This document shows positions 25,654-34,936 of a stretch of 64,000 nucleotides of DNA, in pieces. A program made the translations under genes and the position numbers. Location of the stretch: assembly GCA_009841255.1 (NCBI GenBank), contig VXMD01000055.1:1-64000 (forward strand). The letters run 5' to 3'. Numbering within the stretch: the first letter of the stretch is position 1; each line of letters begins with the position of its first letter. The stretch is from Candidatus Poribacteria bacterium (lineage in GTDB: Bacteria; Poribacteria; WGA-4E; WGA-3G). The notes under the pieces were generated by a model that was not told the DNA's origin, ran no database searches, and worked only from the letters and a program-made list of their open reading frames with translations.

Positions 25654-26673
25654 TTACGACATCGGCAAGTTGACAACCTGCCCACTATCCGCTGATACTA
25701 ATCCCGCTTCGAGGATCTCTTGGGCATCCCGGCTCACCTTGGCATTACACAGGCCCTCAATCGACTCACCTGTCTCTAAGCAGTGGATGAAGTATTCCGC
25801 GGCGTTGCGTTTGCCCTCCGGAAGTGGTTCAGGGGTGACGACTTCAGCATCACCATTTGCTGGATGTAGATGAACTTCGTTGCCGCTTACCATCAGTGCC
25901 CCCTCAGTGCCATAGACCACCGGATTCGGTGTAATATAACCCACCTTTTGCGTCCAAGACGCTTCCGTGAGTCCGAAGGCATTCCCGTATTTCATGAGGA
26001 TAACGGCGTTATCGTCAGGAACCGGGTAATCCTTAACGAAGGTGTCACGGAACGCTGTTACCTGCTGCGGCAGACCGAGGAGGTAGGCACACATATCAGC
26101 ACAATAACAGCAGTAATCCATCAAGGCACCCGCTCCATTTTTCTCCTCATCGTAGAGCCACTCGTAGAAGTAGCGAGAGCATCCGATCTCCATCGGTCCG
26201 TTGTGTGCGGAACGCCATTTGAAATAGAAAATGTCACCGATTGCCCCGTCTTTGATGAGGTTCATCGCAGTGTTGAGGGGTGGGCTCCACGCCGTGGGCC
26301 AGTTCACCATCAATAGGGTGCCAGCGTTCTCCGCGGCGGCAAGCATCCGATCCGCTTGCGAGAGACGCGCCGCCATCGGTTTTTCGGATACGACATGGAT
26401 ACCTTTTGCCACGGCAGCCTCCACAATGTCAGCACCCGCGTTGTTCTCCGCTGCCGCTTGGACAATATCTAATTCCTCTTTCTCCACCATTTCTTGCCAA
26501 GAATCATAGACGTTCTCAATACCGACTTCTGCGCTAAACTGGGCGCGCAATTCCGCATTCACATCGCCGGCAGCGACAATCTCAACGTTTGGATGTGTCT
26601 TCCAATAGCGAAGTTCACCCCATACATGATCATGCACAAGGGATGCGAAGCCGACGCGATACGTTTTTGCCAT
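25654..26673 (-). CDS. Gfo/Idh/MocA-family oxidoreductase
   Basis: The 339-residue NAD(P)-dependent oxidoreductase has an N-terminal Rossmann fold (YRVGFASLVHDHVW) in which the usual GxGxxG is modified, the family motif SEKPMA (about 94-99), and a C-terminal catalytic alpha/beta domain with CYCADMCAYLLG. Family members oxidise hydroxyls of sugars or inositols. GGAGA is 10 nt upstream of ATG 26673. It sits 53 nt before the isomerase gene, and the two most likely act consecutively on the same sugar. Confidence 0.85.
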   Translation of the reverse strand: MAKTYRVGFASLVHDHVWGELRYWKTHPNVEIVAAGDVNAELRAQFSAEVGIENVYDSWQEMVEKEELDIVQAAAENNAGADIVEAAVAKGIHVVSEKPMAARLSQADRMLAAAENAGTLLMVNWPTAWSPPLNTAMNLIKDGAIGDIFYFKWRSAHNGPMEIGCSRYFYEWLYDEEKNGAGALMDYCCYCADMCAYLLGLPQQVTAFRDTFVKDYPVPDDNAVILMKYGNAFGLTEASWTQKVGYITPNPVVYGTEGALMVSGNEVHLHPANGDAEVVTPEPLPEGKRNAAEYFIHCLETGESIEGLCNAKVSRDAQEILEAGLVSADSGQVVNLPMS

Positions 26674-26822
26674 TAATGATGTCTCCTAATAGTTATCAGT
26701 TCTGATAGCAGTCAGCAATCAGAACGTTCGTTTCGTTCACTCTTGATTATTCGTAAAGAGCAGTTTGCGGCGGTTAGAAACGTTTGCAACTGCCACATGC
26801 CCTACCGATAGCTGACAGCCCC

Positions 26823-27875
26823 TTATTCCTCAGCGCGAACCGCAATTTTAATCGCCGTTTCACCTTTAATACGGTAGTCCCCATTGAGAGCATGAAAACC
26901 ATCTGCGACCTGTGAGAGTGGCAGTTGATGGCTAATCATATCGGCGAACGGCAAATCGCTCTGTTCAAGAAGTGGCAAGCCGCGGACAAAGTGCTCGTAA
27001 CTGCTTCCCCAGATCGCCTCTACACGCAGATTTTTACGCATCAGCAACTGGTTAATATTGAAGTCAATTGACCCCATATCCACAAAATGCCCCACCTCAA
27101 CAAAGGTCCCACTGCGCCGGGTGTACCCTAATCCTTCCGGCGTGGCAGGCAGAAAACCTGCACATTCAAAAACAACATCTGCCCCCTCTTTGCGCGGGGT
27201 CTCTGCTTGCACGAGTTCTGTGCGCCCCTCGACAGAAGTGACGTCCTCGATGTTAATTGTTACGTCGGCTCCGAGGCGTTTCGCGAGTTCCAACCGTCCG
27301 GCGGGTCCGCCGACCATAATTACTTTCGCAGCACCGCTCAATTTTGCGCAGGCAAGCGTCACAAGTCCGATAGCACCGGAACCCTGCACAACGACAGTGT
27401 CTCCCAGTTTTATCTCACCGCGCATTGCAGCATGAACACCGACAGTAAAGGGCTCCGTGAGCACAGCAACCTCAGGCGACGCCTCAGTCTTCATGAAACA
27501 AGTGTTCGGATAATTGAGATACATATAATCCGCAAACCCGCCACGGAAATGGGGTGCCTCATCCGGATTCCACTGAAAGCCGTAAGCCCCGTAGTTTGTT
27601 CCGGGTGCGAAGATAACCCTGTCTCCCTCTTTAACCGGTTTACCCACATAGTCGGTTTCAACACCTGTACCCAGTGCCTCGATAATACCGACGTTTTCAT
27701 GTCCCAATAGAACTTCCTGTTGGAAACCGTTCTGCCAGTTATGCAGATCTGTCCCACAAATACCTGCTAACTCCTGACGGAGCAACACCGTGTTAGGCTC
27801 AGGTTCGGGGATCGGATATTCACGGATTTCAAAATCTTGTCCGTGGGCAACCACGGCTCGCCCTGTCCGACTCAT
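26823..27875 (-). CDS. Zinc-type alcohol dehydrogenase without the four-cysteine structural site
   Basis: The 350-residue medium-chain dehydrogenase has a catalytic zinc site in GICGTDLHNWQNG and LGHENVG and a nucleotide fold around VVVQGSGAIGLVTLA. The lobe that normally carries four structural cysteines reads FAPGTNYGAYGFQWNPDEAP and has none, so the structural zinc is absent. Substrate unknown; the neighbours suggest sugar or polyol oxidation. AAGGAGAACCAAAT precedes ATG 27875. It is the first gene of the cluster with the oxidoreductase and isomerase. Confidence 0.85.
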   Translation of the reverse strand: MSRTGRAVVAHGQDFEIREYPIPEPEPNTVLLRQELAGICGTDLHNWQNGFQQEVLLGHENVGIIEALGTGVETDYVGKPVKEGDRVIFAPGTNYGAYGFQWNPDEAPHFRGGFADYMYLNYPNTCFMKTEASPEVAVLTEPFTVGVHAAMRGEIKLGDTVVVQGSGAIGLVTLACAKLSGAAKVIMVGGPAGRLELAKRLGADVTINIEDVTSVEGRTELVQAETPRKEGADVVFECAGFLPATPEGLGYTRRSGTFVEVGHFVDMGSIDFNINQLLMRKNLRVEAIWGSSYEHFVRGLPLLEQSDLPFADMISHQLPLSQVADGFHALNGDYRIKGETAIKIAVRAEE

Positions 27876-27942
27876 ATTTGGTTCTCCTTAGGTTCATTTT
27901 TTTGATAGCGCGCGTTCAAAGCGCGCTACCGCTTCACTTCCT

Positions 27943-28230
27943 TCATACATATCTCCGCTTCTTCCGCGAGATCAGCACAATAGCTATAATAGCAACGATG
28001 AGGATTGGCACCCAGAACGCTTTTAAAATTGACCAGAAAATGGTAAATCCGATCCAGAGCAGAACTTCGACCCCAACGATAATTGCCGTTTTATGCCACG
28101 GAAAGCTCGCGCCATATTGTTTACTCAAACGGTGTGCATACAGCCACGAAACACCTATAGTGCCAACAATAGTCAGAAGGAATAGTAAATTAACGAGATT
28201 TTGGATACCTTCTAAAATGAAATTCACCAT
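27943..28230 (-). CDS. Small membrane protein, three predicted TM helices
   Basis: I do not recognise this 95-residue protein. Hydrophobic stretches lie near residues 10-30 (LVNLLFLLTIVGTIGVSWLY), 48-66 and 68-88 (WVPILIVAIIAIVLI), and it ends in the basic SRKKRRYV, suggesting a cytoplasmic C-terminus. AAAGGGAGC lies upstream of ATG 28230. It stands between fdhD and the dehydrogenase cluster on the same strand. Confidence 0.6.
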   Translation of the reverse strand: MVNFILEGIQNLVNLLFLLTIVGTIGVSWLYAHRLSKQYGASFPWHKTAIIVGVEVLLWIGFTIFWSILKAFWVPILIVAIIAIVLISRKKRRYV

Positions 28231-28325
28231 GATAATTTTGCTCCCTTTAAGTTTTAGTTACCCCTATAGAGACACCCTGTCTCAAAAAGATAGCAAAACT
28301 TATCAACACGCCTACTTTCGGACTT

Positions 28326-29165
28326 TCATGCTTCATGCCAAATTCGCTCCGGGCAACTATAGACCGCCATACTTTGTCCGCGCATGAAACCTATTAATGT
28401 GAGGTTCCCCTCTTTGGCGAGGTCCACAGCGAGTGTAGATGCAGCGGAGACAGCAACGATAATCGGGATACGCGCAAAGAGTGCTTTCTGAACAATTTCA
28501 AAACTGGCGCGTCCGCTTACCATCAGAATATGTTGCTCAAGTGGAACCAAGCCAGATAGTAACGCCTGCCCAATGACTTTATCGACAGCGTTGTGTCTGC
28601 CAATGTCCTCTCTGATAATCAGGAGTTCACCGTTTGCATCGAATAACCCAGCGGCGTGGAGCCCACCCGTTCTTTCAAAAACGAACTGTGCTTTTCTTAA
28701 CCGATCGTTGAGTTTATAGAACACCTCTTGATTCACATGGAATCCTGAATTCAACGGCGGCACCTGCTGTCTAACGGAGTCAATCGTCATTTTGCCACAG
28801 AGTCCGCAACTTGCATTCGCGTGAAAATTCCGCTGCCATCCCGATTCGGCATCCAGGTCCAGTTCCTCCGTAAGACGAACGTTGACGATATTCTGCAACG
28901 ATGATAAACCCGCAGGCTGTGTTTCAGCGGGATCTTCATCACAATAGGCAATGATTTCGATGTCATCGCCAGAGGTTATGAGGCTTTCCGTATAAAGAAA
29001 ACCCGCAGCGAGTTCAAAATCGTGTCCAGGGGTCCGCATTACGACGATTAAACTCTGCTGTCCTACCCGAATCTCAAGCGGTTCTTCAACAACCAACTCA
29101 TCCTCGATCTGAGTAGGCTCGGTAGCCGCCCAACGCGTAATAAGTTTGGTAGATGTCGGTTGCAT
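28326..29165 (-). CDS. fdhD: Formate dehydrogenase accessory sulfurtransferase FdhD
   Basis: 279 residues. FdhD transfers sulfur from a cysteine desulfurase to the molybdenum cofactor of formate dehydrogenases. The catalytic CxxC is in ANASCGLCGKM (about residues 117-127), with the conserved REDIGRHNAVDKVIG and SGRASFEIVQKA later. The length is typical. No formate dehydrogenase gene is in the window. The dispersed-repeat core CCGCAAGGTAAATTTAAAAA ends immediately before the ATG, and its AAGG may act as the ribosome-binding site. Confidence 0.95.
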   Translation of the reverse strand: MQPTSTKLITRWAATEPTQIEDELVVEEPLEIRVGQQSLIVVMRTPGHDFELAAGFLYTESLITSGDDIEIIAYCDEDPAETQPAGLSSLQNIVNVRLTEELDLDAESGWQRNFHANASCGLCGKMTIDSVRQQVPPLNSGFHVNQEVFYKLNDRLRKAQFVFERTGGLHAAGLFDANGELLIIREDIGRHNAVDKVIGQALLSGLVPLEQHILMVSGRASFEIVQKALFARIPIIVAVSAASTLAVDLAKEGNLTLIGFMRGQSMAVYSCPERIWHEA

Positions 29166-29185
29166 TTTTTAAATTTACCTTGCGG
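29165..29185 (-). repeat. Dispersed repeat core, copy 7 (reverse), at fdhD start
   Basis: TTTTTTAAATTTACCTTGCGG is the reverse complement of the core with one change. Only this right end of the element is recognisable. It separates fdhD from the TPR/propeller gene. Confidence 0.65.
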
Positions 29186-29201
29186 TTAAGGCACAGAGAT
29201 T

Positions 29202-31277
29202 TCATTGGGCGTTCATGGTTGCTAAGCCGTTAGAAGTCGCCAACCATACTCTATTGTTCACCACAACGAGAGACTCTACTATTAGTTCACCCGCGAGGAT
29301 TTGAGGTGTCGTTGTGTATTGCCACACATCGGCAGAGCGTGTGTGGTGTGTGTAAAGATCTTTATTCGTCGCTATCCACAAAATTAACGGAATTTGTGGT
29401 GTGGGCGGCAGTGGTTCAATTTCTAAGCCTTCTATTTCTGGTTCAATTTCTAAGCCTTCTGTCCCTGGTGAAAATTCAGGTATTGTCGGATCCGGTATTT
29501 CTTCCACCGGTTCCGCCTCAGGTTCTTCCTTAACTATCGGTGAAGTATCCAGAGCACCTCTGATGTAGATGTTCCTTAAATCGTTTTCATTTTCTATGCC
29601 TGTGTCAAGCGTTGTCGATTTTCCATTCCCGCCATCCAGGTCTGCTCGAAAATAACCGTTAGATTTTTCATCCGGGTTGAACCATGTAAAGAGCAACTGC
29701 TCTTCCGCAATATCCAGTCCCACAATCTTCATGCCTTCTCGGATTTCTGTAGAGTGGTAGGAATCCCACTCCTCTTTTTCCCGGTTAAACATTATGACCT
29801 CCCCTTCTGATGAGGCACCCCAAACCGTTTGAGGTGTTAATAACAAAGTCTCAATGTCGTCTGCCGGCAAAGGACTATTGTGGGTATTGTAATAGAGAAA
29901 AGGTTCAATACCGCCGCGAATCCTTCGTATAACTCCGGTATCTGTGGCGAACCAAACCTCCGCTTCATCCATCTTAATGTCCTTAACCCAAGCAGGAAAT
30001 CCTTCCGCTGGGGAATAGTTTGGAATTTCCTCTGTTAGTTGATTATAGTGAATTGCTCCTTGGGAACGCGTGCCAATCCATACTTCTTCCGAGTTCGCCG
30101 CGATGGCTGTGACATCCGGTACATTCCCCAAAGCGGTGTTAACAAGTTCAGCGGCGGGTTCAAACGGGATCCACTTGTCAAACGCAGTCTCGAATAACAT
30201 TATCCCTTTTGGCGTACCAATCCATAATCGCGTACGATCAGTCGTTATCGCTTGAATGTGGTTGTCGGGGAGCCCATTCGCATCGGTGTAAACCGTCCAT
30301 TTCGTCTGATCCAGAATCTGTTTGGCGCGTTCCTTTATGTTTTCATCATCACTAATCTCGATGACGAGAATTGCTATACTGGCAGCTTCTTCCAACCTAC
30401 CCAATTTTAAGTTGCCAGCCCCACGGATGAGGTGTGCCTCATAGATCCACTCACTTTCCGGATAACGCGTAACAAATCTATCTAAGGTGTGGAGGGCACT
30501 TTCCAACTGGTCCATATCCGCCTGCAGCTTTCCAATCAGGAAAAGTGCTTTTTCGTGGTATGCCAAGTCGGGATGATCTTTGATTGCGGATTCGAGAAGG
30601 GATAATCCGGCACTGGGGTCCGCCAGTTGTTCGATGCGCAGAAATCCAGTGAGATATTTCAACCCTGATGCCTCTGGGTGCTCTGGGTAATAAGTGAGAA
30701 CCAGTTGGTAACTATCCACCGCTACATCGTAAGCCTCGTTCGCGAGGGCAATATCCCCGAGTTCATGAAAGAATGGCACAAGGTCGAAATTTGGGGCATC
30801 AAGGATGGCTACAAAACGAAATCGTTCCAATGCGTTCGTATTGTCCCCATTTGCTTTGTAAAGTAATCCGAGTTGGTAGTGTGCATCCGGATATTTCGGA
30901 AATTCTTCAATAGCGGCTTCAAATCGCCCTTGTGCGTTTTCAGGAAGCCCTAACTCCAGTAACGTAAGTCCATTGTGAAAATGCTTTGCGGCGGCTCGGT
31001 TCGGAACGTGCGCCAAATCTGACGTAAACTTGAGCGTGTGACCCGCCAAGGGGAGTCGTAAAATCTGCCCGTTATACTCAATCTCAAAGTGGGTGTTGGT
31101 GGCACTGCGCCAACTGCCGGTGAGTCTATCACCGTTTTCAGTGTCCACAATGACGTATTGTTGGCTATAGACAACAGACTGAGAAACGAATAGGATGACC
31201 AATGTTATCAATGTAAGTAGATAATAAACTTTCTGTTTTTTAATTTGTGTATTTTTTATCCGTTTTTGATGCAACAT
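29202..31277 (-). CDS. Secreted TPR and two-component-regulator-type propeller protein
   Basis: 691 residues: a signal peptide (LLTLITLVILFVSQSVVYS), a beta-rich stretch, then about six TPR-like repeats (residues 90-310, e.g. YPDAHYQLGLLYKANGD), then a beta-propeller like the sensor domain of hybrid two-component regulators (DANGLPDNHIQAITTD, RLWIGTPKGIMLFE, VWFATDTGVIRR). A low-complexity linker with EGLEIEP twice precedes the last blades. No kinase or DNA-binding part follows, so it is a stand-alone ligand-sensing or scaffold protein, probably periplasmic or lipid-free outer surface. Confidence 0.8.
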   Translation of the reverse strand: MLHQKRIKNTQIKKQKVYYLLTLITLVILFVSQSVVYSQQYVIVDTENGDRLTGSWRSATNTHFEIEYNGQILRLPLAGHTLKFTSDLAHVPNRAAAKHFHNGLTLLELGLPENAQGRFEAAIEEFPKYPDAHYQLGLLYKANGDNTNALERFRFVAILDAPNFDLVPFFHELGDIALANEAYDVAVDSYQLVLTYYPEHPEASGLKYLTGFLRIEQLADPSAGLSLLESAIKDHPDLAYHEKALFLIGKLQADMDQLESALHTLDRFVTRYPESEWIYEAHLIRGAGNLKLGRLEEAASIAILVIEISDDENIKERAKQILDQTKWTVYTDANGLPDNHIQAITTDRTRLWIGTPKGIMLFETAFDKWIPFEPAAELVNTALGNVPDVTAIAANSEEVWIGTRSQGAIHYNQLTEEIPNYSPAEGFPAWVKDIKMDEAEVWFATDTGVIRRIRGGIEPFLYYNTHNSPLPADDIETLLLTPQTVWGASSEGEVIMFNREKEEWDSYHSTEIREGMKIVGLDIAEEQLLFTWFNPDEKSNGYFRADLDGGNGKSTTLDTGIENENDLRNIYIRGALDTSPIVKEEPEAEPVEEIPDPTIPEFSPGTEGLEIEPEIEGLEIEPLPPTPQIPLILWIATNKDLYTHHTRSADVWQYTTTPQILAGELIVESLVVVNNRVWLATSNGLATMNAQ
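29413..29460 (-). repeat. 27-nt in-frame coding duplication
   Basis: GGTTCAATTTCTAAGCCTTC occurs at 29413 and 29440, a period of 27 nt. It encodes the repeated EGLEIEP linker of the TPR/propeller protein. Confidence 0.8.
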
Positions 31278-31469
31278 AATATATTTACCTTCTTTCTATG
31301 GTTTTCAGTTTTCAGTTAAAAGAAGGTTTTCTTAAACGAAAACCTCTTAACCGACGACTGAAAGGAAATCTGCGTGGCAGATCTCCGTACTGATAACCAT
31401 TTTATAGCGTTATAATATCAGAAAACACCAGAAAAGTCAAGAACGTTTGAGACGCACTCAGGGCTATTC

Positions 31470-31496
31470 TGTAGAAGGGAACTCCGATTCCCGACG
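31470..31496. repeat. REP-like palindrome (GTAGAAGGGAACTCCGATTCCCGACG type)
   Basis: TGTAGAAGGGAACTCCGATT with following CCCGACG is a member of the short palindrome family also at 46671, 46728 and 48751. It lies between divergent genes. Confidence 0.65.
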
Positions 31497-31511
31497 CTTT
31501 CTAATCACTGC

Positions 31512-31540
31512 TTGATATAGAACCAACTATCCCTTATAAT
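31512..31540 (+). promoter_or_regulatory. Consensus promoter directly before hrpB
   Basis: TTGATA (31512-31517) and TATAAT (31535-31540) with a 17-nt spacer. The ATG is at 31551, only 10 nt after the -10 box, and no Shine-Dalgarno sequence is present (ATTACTTGTC). The mRNA would be nearly leaderless. Confidence 0.75.
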
Positions 31541-31550
31541 ATTACTTGTC

Positions 31551-33941
31551 ATGAACGAAATCGCGCTTCCAATTACAGAATTAAAAGAGACGTTCCAGGA
31601 GGCAATCGCAGCAGGTCCTGTGGTGGTTGTCGCACCGACCGGTAGCGGAAAATCGACACAGATTCCGTCATGGTGTGCTGAACTCTCAGACGCGCCGGTA
31701 CTTGTCGTCGAACCGAGACGTGTCGCATGCCGTTCGCTCGCACGGTGGGTGGCAAAACAGCACGGTGAACCGTTAGGACGTTCCGTCGGTTATACGGTCC
31801 GCTTTGAAGACGTTGGCTCCGATGCTTTAACCCGCATACGTTTCGTCACACCCGGTGTCGCTTTGCGGTATGCCGCCGGATCGGAATTGGATCAATACGG
31901 AACCATCATCTTGGACGAATTCCACGAACGCGGTGTGGAGGCAGACCTCTTTCTCGCGATATGCCGAAAAAAACGGAACGATGCGCGACTCGTTATCATG
32001 TCTGCCACGATTGCTGCACAACACCTTGCCCGGTTTATCGGTGGACGCGTGCTACGGGCGGAGGGGCGCGTCTACCCTGTTAAAGTGCAGTATCTCGGTG
32101 GGACAGTCGTCCCGACATCCCGCGATTTAGTGGAACGCGTAGAAAAAGGCGTGCGTCGCGCCCTCAAAGCGACCACCGGAAATGTCTTGGTTTTCCTGCC
32201 GGGCAAGGGTGAGATTAATGAGTGTCACGATGCACTCCGCAAACTACGACACATCGAGATTGTTCCCCTACACGGAGATCTGCCCTCCAATACACAGGAC
32301 ATCGCATTTGAAACAGGTTCCCAACACCGCCGCGTTATTCTCGCAACCAACGTCGCTGAGACCTCCGTCACACTTCCCGATATCACTGCCGTTGTGGATA
32401 CAGGTTTAGTGCGCCAACGTATCCATCAAAATCGACGTATTGTTTTAGCATTACGTCCGATATCTCAAGCATCAGCCGAGCAGCGTCGCGGACGCGCAGG
32501 TCGCCTCGGACCCGGAATCTGCTACAGACTCTGGGAGGAACACGGACAACTTGAACAGGAAACACTGCCAGAGGTGCGGCGAGAGGATTTGACGCAATTT
32601 GTGCTGACGGTCGTCTCAACCGGCTTTCGCCCACAGGATCTGACGTTTCTTGATGCTCCGCCTGACTTCGCAGTGGAACGCGCGCAAACTGCTTTGCAGA
32701 GTTGGGGCGCCCTCTCCAACGACGGCATGCTTACAGCCGAAGGCGCGAAGATCTGCGCGTTACCCATCAATCCACTCCATGCCCGATTGCTCGTAAAAGC
32801 CCCACCGTCCCTCCGACGCGATCTCATCGACTTGATTGCGACTGTGGAACGTCCCGCCCCTCTATGGCAGCGTATGACACGCATGCCGATGGAGAAGCAA
32901 GATGCCGTCCGAACTGCCCGTCAGAAAGACCTATTTCGCGATGGGTGTGATGCAACGACAGCAATCCGAACGTTACGCTCCGGCGATGAAAACCGCCATC
33001 ACCTCCATAAAACCGCCATCACCGAGTGCCGCAGAATAGCGACGCAGCTCAGGGCTTTCTTTCAGTTGCCACCTGTGACGCAAGAAAACGTATCACCGCA
33101 ACCTAACCGAGCCGCGCTGATCGCTTATTTTTTGCAGGAATGGGACGCTTGTGCTTACGTACGCAGACGAAAGGGAAACGCATGGGGAAATGAACAAGGA
33201 GAGGTCTTGCTTGATGCTGATTCGCTGCTTCCAGAAGGACAGCACGCTGCCTTGATCTTGGAAACCGTTGGTGTTGGCAAAGGCACACGCGTTCAATTGC
33301 TCGGACGCACTGCCATGCCTTGTGCTTTCGCCGATTTCGTTGATGCTGGGATTGGAACCTCGCAACTCACCGCTCCCAGATTGGAGGGCGAGGACATCGT
33401 CGCAGAAGTCGTAACCGAATATGCGGGAAGAGAGATCGGGCGCGAACGTCGTCCACTCCACGGAGCATTGCTCAGAGATGCCCTGGCATCTCTCATTCTC
33501 TCTGGTTCTCTGTTCCCCAGCGTCGGTCAGCAACTCACACGAGCGATCGAGGCGTGGAAGTTGCATTGTGCCTTCAACGCTGACACGGCTATCTCGGAAA
33601 CCAACGATATGACACCACATACATGGTTGGTCTCGCAACTCGCTTTGTTAGGTATAGAAGTTGCAGAGGAGTGGCAACTCCTCTCTATAGAAGATCTAAC
33701 CTTTACTGAGATAGACACCGACACCATCGCTGAAATTGAAGCACAATATCCGAGAGAATTTTCTGTCAACGGTGCAAAGTTCAGCGTGGAATATTCCCCT
33801 ACTGAAAAGTTAGTCACGTTGCAATGGCAGCGCGGCATCCGTCAACCCACGTTGAGTACAATCCTACTACCGCGCTGGAACAATTGGAAAGTCCAAGTTG
33901 ACCTCCGAGGGCAGCTACGGACGGTGCGCTCCGCTTCTTAA
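31551..33941 (+). CDS. hrpB: ATP-dependent RNA helicase HrpB
   Basis: The 796-residue DEAH/DExH-box helicase has motif I APTGSGKST (about residues 28-36), motif II DEFHER, motif III SAT, motif V ATNVAETSVTLP and motif VI QRRGRAGRLGPG. Helicase-associated HA2 and C-terminal HrpB domains follow (PHTWLVSQLALLGIEVAEEW; IRQPTLSTILLPRW). The length is close to that of E. coli HrpB. It probably remodels RNA; the exact role of HrpB is not well defined. The mRNA may be leaderless. Its stop codon overlaps the stop of the convergent TolB-like gene. Confidence 0.9.
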   Translation: MNEIALPITELKETFQEAIAAGPVVVVAPTGSGKSTQIPSWCAELSDAPVLVVEPRRVACRSLARWVAKQHGEPLGRSVGYTVRFEDVGSDALTRIRFVTPGVALRYAAGSELDQYGTIILDEFHERGVEADLFLAICRKKRNDARLVIMSATIAAQHLARFIGGRVLRAEGRVYPVKVQYLGGTVVPTSRDLVERVEKGVRRALKATTGNVLVFLPGKGEINECHDALRKLRHIEIVPLHGDLPSNTQDIAFETGSQHRRVILATNVAETSVTLPDITAVVDTGLVRQRIHQNRRIVLALRPISQASAEQRRGRAGRLGPGICYRLWEEHGQLEQETLPEVRREDLTQFVLTVVSTGFRPQDLTFLDAPPDFAVERAQTALQSWGALSNDGMLTAEGAKICALPINPLHARLLVKAPPSLRRDLIDLIATVERPAPLWQRMTRMPMEKQDAVRTARQKDLFRDGCDATTAIRTLRSGDENRHHLHKTAITECRRIATQLRAFFQLPPVTQENVSPQPNRAALIAYFLQEWDACAYVRRRKGNAWGNEQGEVLLDADSLLPEGQHAALILETVGVGKGTRVQLLGRTAMPCAFADFVDAGIGTSQLTAPRLEGEDIVAEVVTEYAGREIGRERRPLHGALLRDALASLILSGSLFPSVGQQLTRAIEAWKLHCAFNADTAISETNDMTPHTWLVSQLALLGIEVAEEWQLLSIEDLTFTEIDTDTIAEIEAQYPREFSVNGAKFSVEYSPTEKLVTLQWQRGIRQPTLSTILLPRWNNWKVQVDLRGQLRTVRSAS

Positions 33942-34900
33942 TCCACTTTAATTTTTCCCCAAACGGTTGTTAGCAACTGTGGTTGTGGCTGGACAGGCAA
34001 CGTAACAAATGCTGGATTGAACCAAGACGGTGTGAAACTTAAACCACGACGCGTCAGTTGTTTCTTCCGTCGAGTCTGCAAATCAATTGTGACAATTTGA
34101 CGATCCCGTTCTACCGCCTCCTCCACATAAACCAACTTTTCGCCATCCGGGGACCACGCCAACTGAAAGATACCCAGTGCAGGTTTACCAATTTGTTTCA
34201 ATCCGCTTCCATCGCGATTTGCGACATAAATTGCGTCCCTATCCCCGAGCCCCCATTTTAACCAAGAAAATGCAAGTTTTGTACCATCCGGGGACCACGC
34301 TGGATTGTACATCCACGGCTGTTCATTCGGCAGAAACGCTCGTTCCGTACGAGTGCGGAGTTCGGCAATGTATATACGACGACTCTCTGCCCCAGCAACG
34401 AAAGCGATCTCCTCTCCGTCGGGGGACCACGATGGATTACCACCCTGCACCTCCGCTAACGCCACCTGAACACCACCGATACCCTGTATCGTCGCGGTTT
34501 GGATGCTCCATTGCGGCATTTCTGCATGATACGCAATCCTTTGTCCATCCGGGGACCATGTCGGTTCGATTCTCTGTGCCATTTTCTTAAAAACCCGCCG
34601 TACATTTCGTCCATCAGCATCCATCAAAAAGAGATCGTGCATGCCGTCACGGTTGGAAACAAAAAGAATGTGTTCACCTGTCGGCGACCAGACCGGGGAG
34701 AAATCATCGGCTTTATGTTGGGTTAAGTTAACCTGATCGCTCCCATCGGGATTCATAATGTAAATGTCCAACATACCGTTGCGATATGACGAGAACGCAA
34801 TCTTCTCAGTTTTCGGTACCCTCGCGGACAAGGGATAAACGCTCGCTAAGACGAATGCGAAACTCAGACCACAAAGAACAAAAAAACGTGTGATTTTCAT
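33938..34900 (-). CDS. Secreted TolB-like (PD40) beta-propeller protein 1
   Basis: 320 residues: signal peptide (FFVLCGLSFAFVLASVYPLSA), then about six PD40 blades marked by W(S/T)P(D/T)G motifs, such as SPVWSPTGEHILFVSNRDG and PTWSPDGQRIAY. These blades resemble the C-terminal domain of TolB; TolB's own N-terminal domain is absent, so this is not TolB. It ends in QLLTTVWGKIKVD, a variant of the recurrent C-terminal tail. GGAGAAAAATTTT precedes ATG 34900. Paralogue of the next gene and of the one at 52319. Confidence 0.85.
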   Translation of the reverse strand: MKITRFFVLCGLSFAFVLASVYPLSARVPKTEKIAFSSYRNGMLDIYIMNPDGSDQVNLTQHKADDFSPVWSPTGEHILFVSNRDGMHDLFLMDADGRNVRRVFKKMAQRIEPTWSPDGQRIAYHAEMPQWSIQTATIQGIGGVQVALAEVQGGNPSWSPDGEEIAFVAGAESRRIYIAELRTRTERAFLPNEQPWMYNPAWSPDGTKLAFSWLKWGLGDRDAIYVANRDGSGLKQIGKPALGIFQLAWSPDGEKLVYVEEAVERDRQIVTIDLQTRRKKQLTRRGLSFTPSWFNPAFVTLPVQPQPQLLTTVWGKIKVD

Positions 34901-34936
34901 AAAATTTTTCTCCTGTAACGCAGCACTGATGGCGAA

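Noticed and set aside
33093-33638. 181-codon open frame antisense to hrpB
   Set aside because: It lies wholly opposite a well-conserved helicase gene, has no recognisable domain and reflects codon bias of the coding strand.
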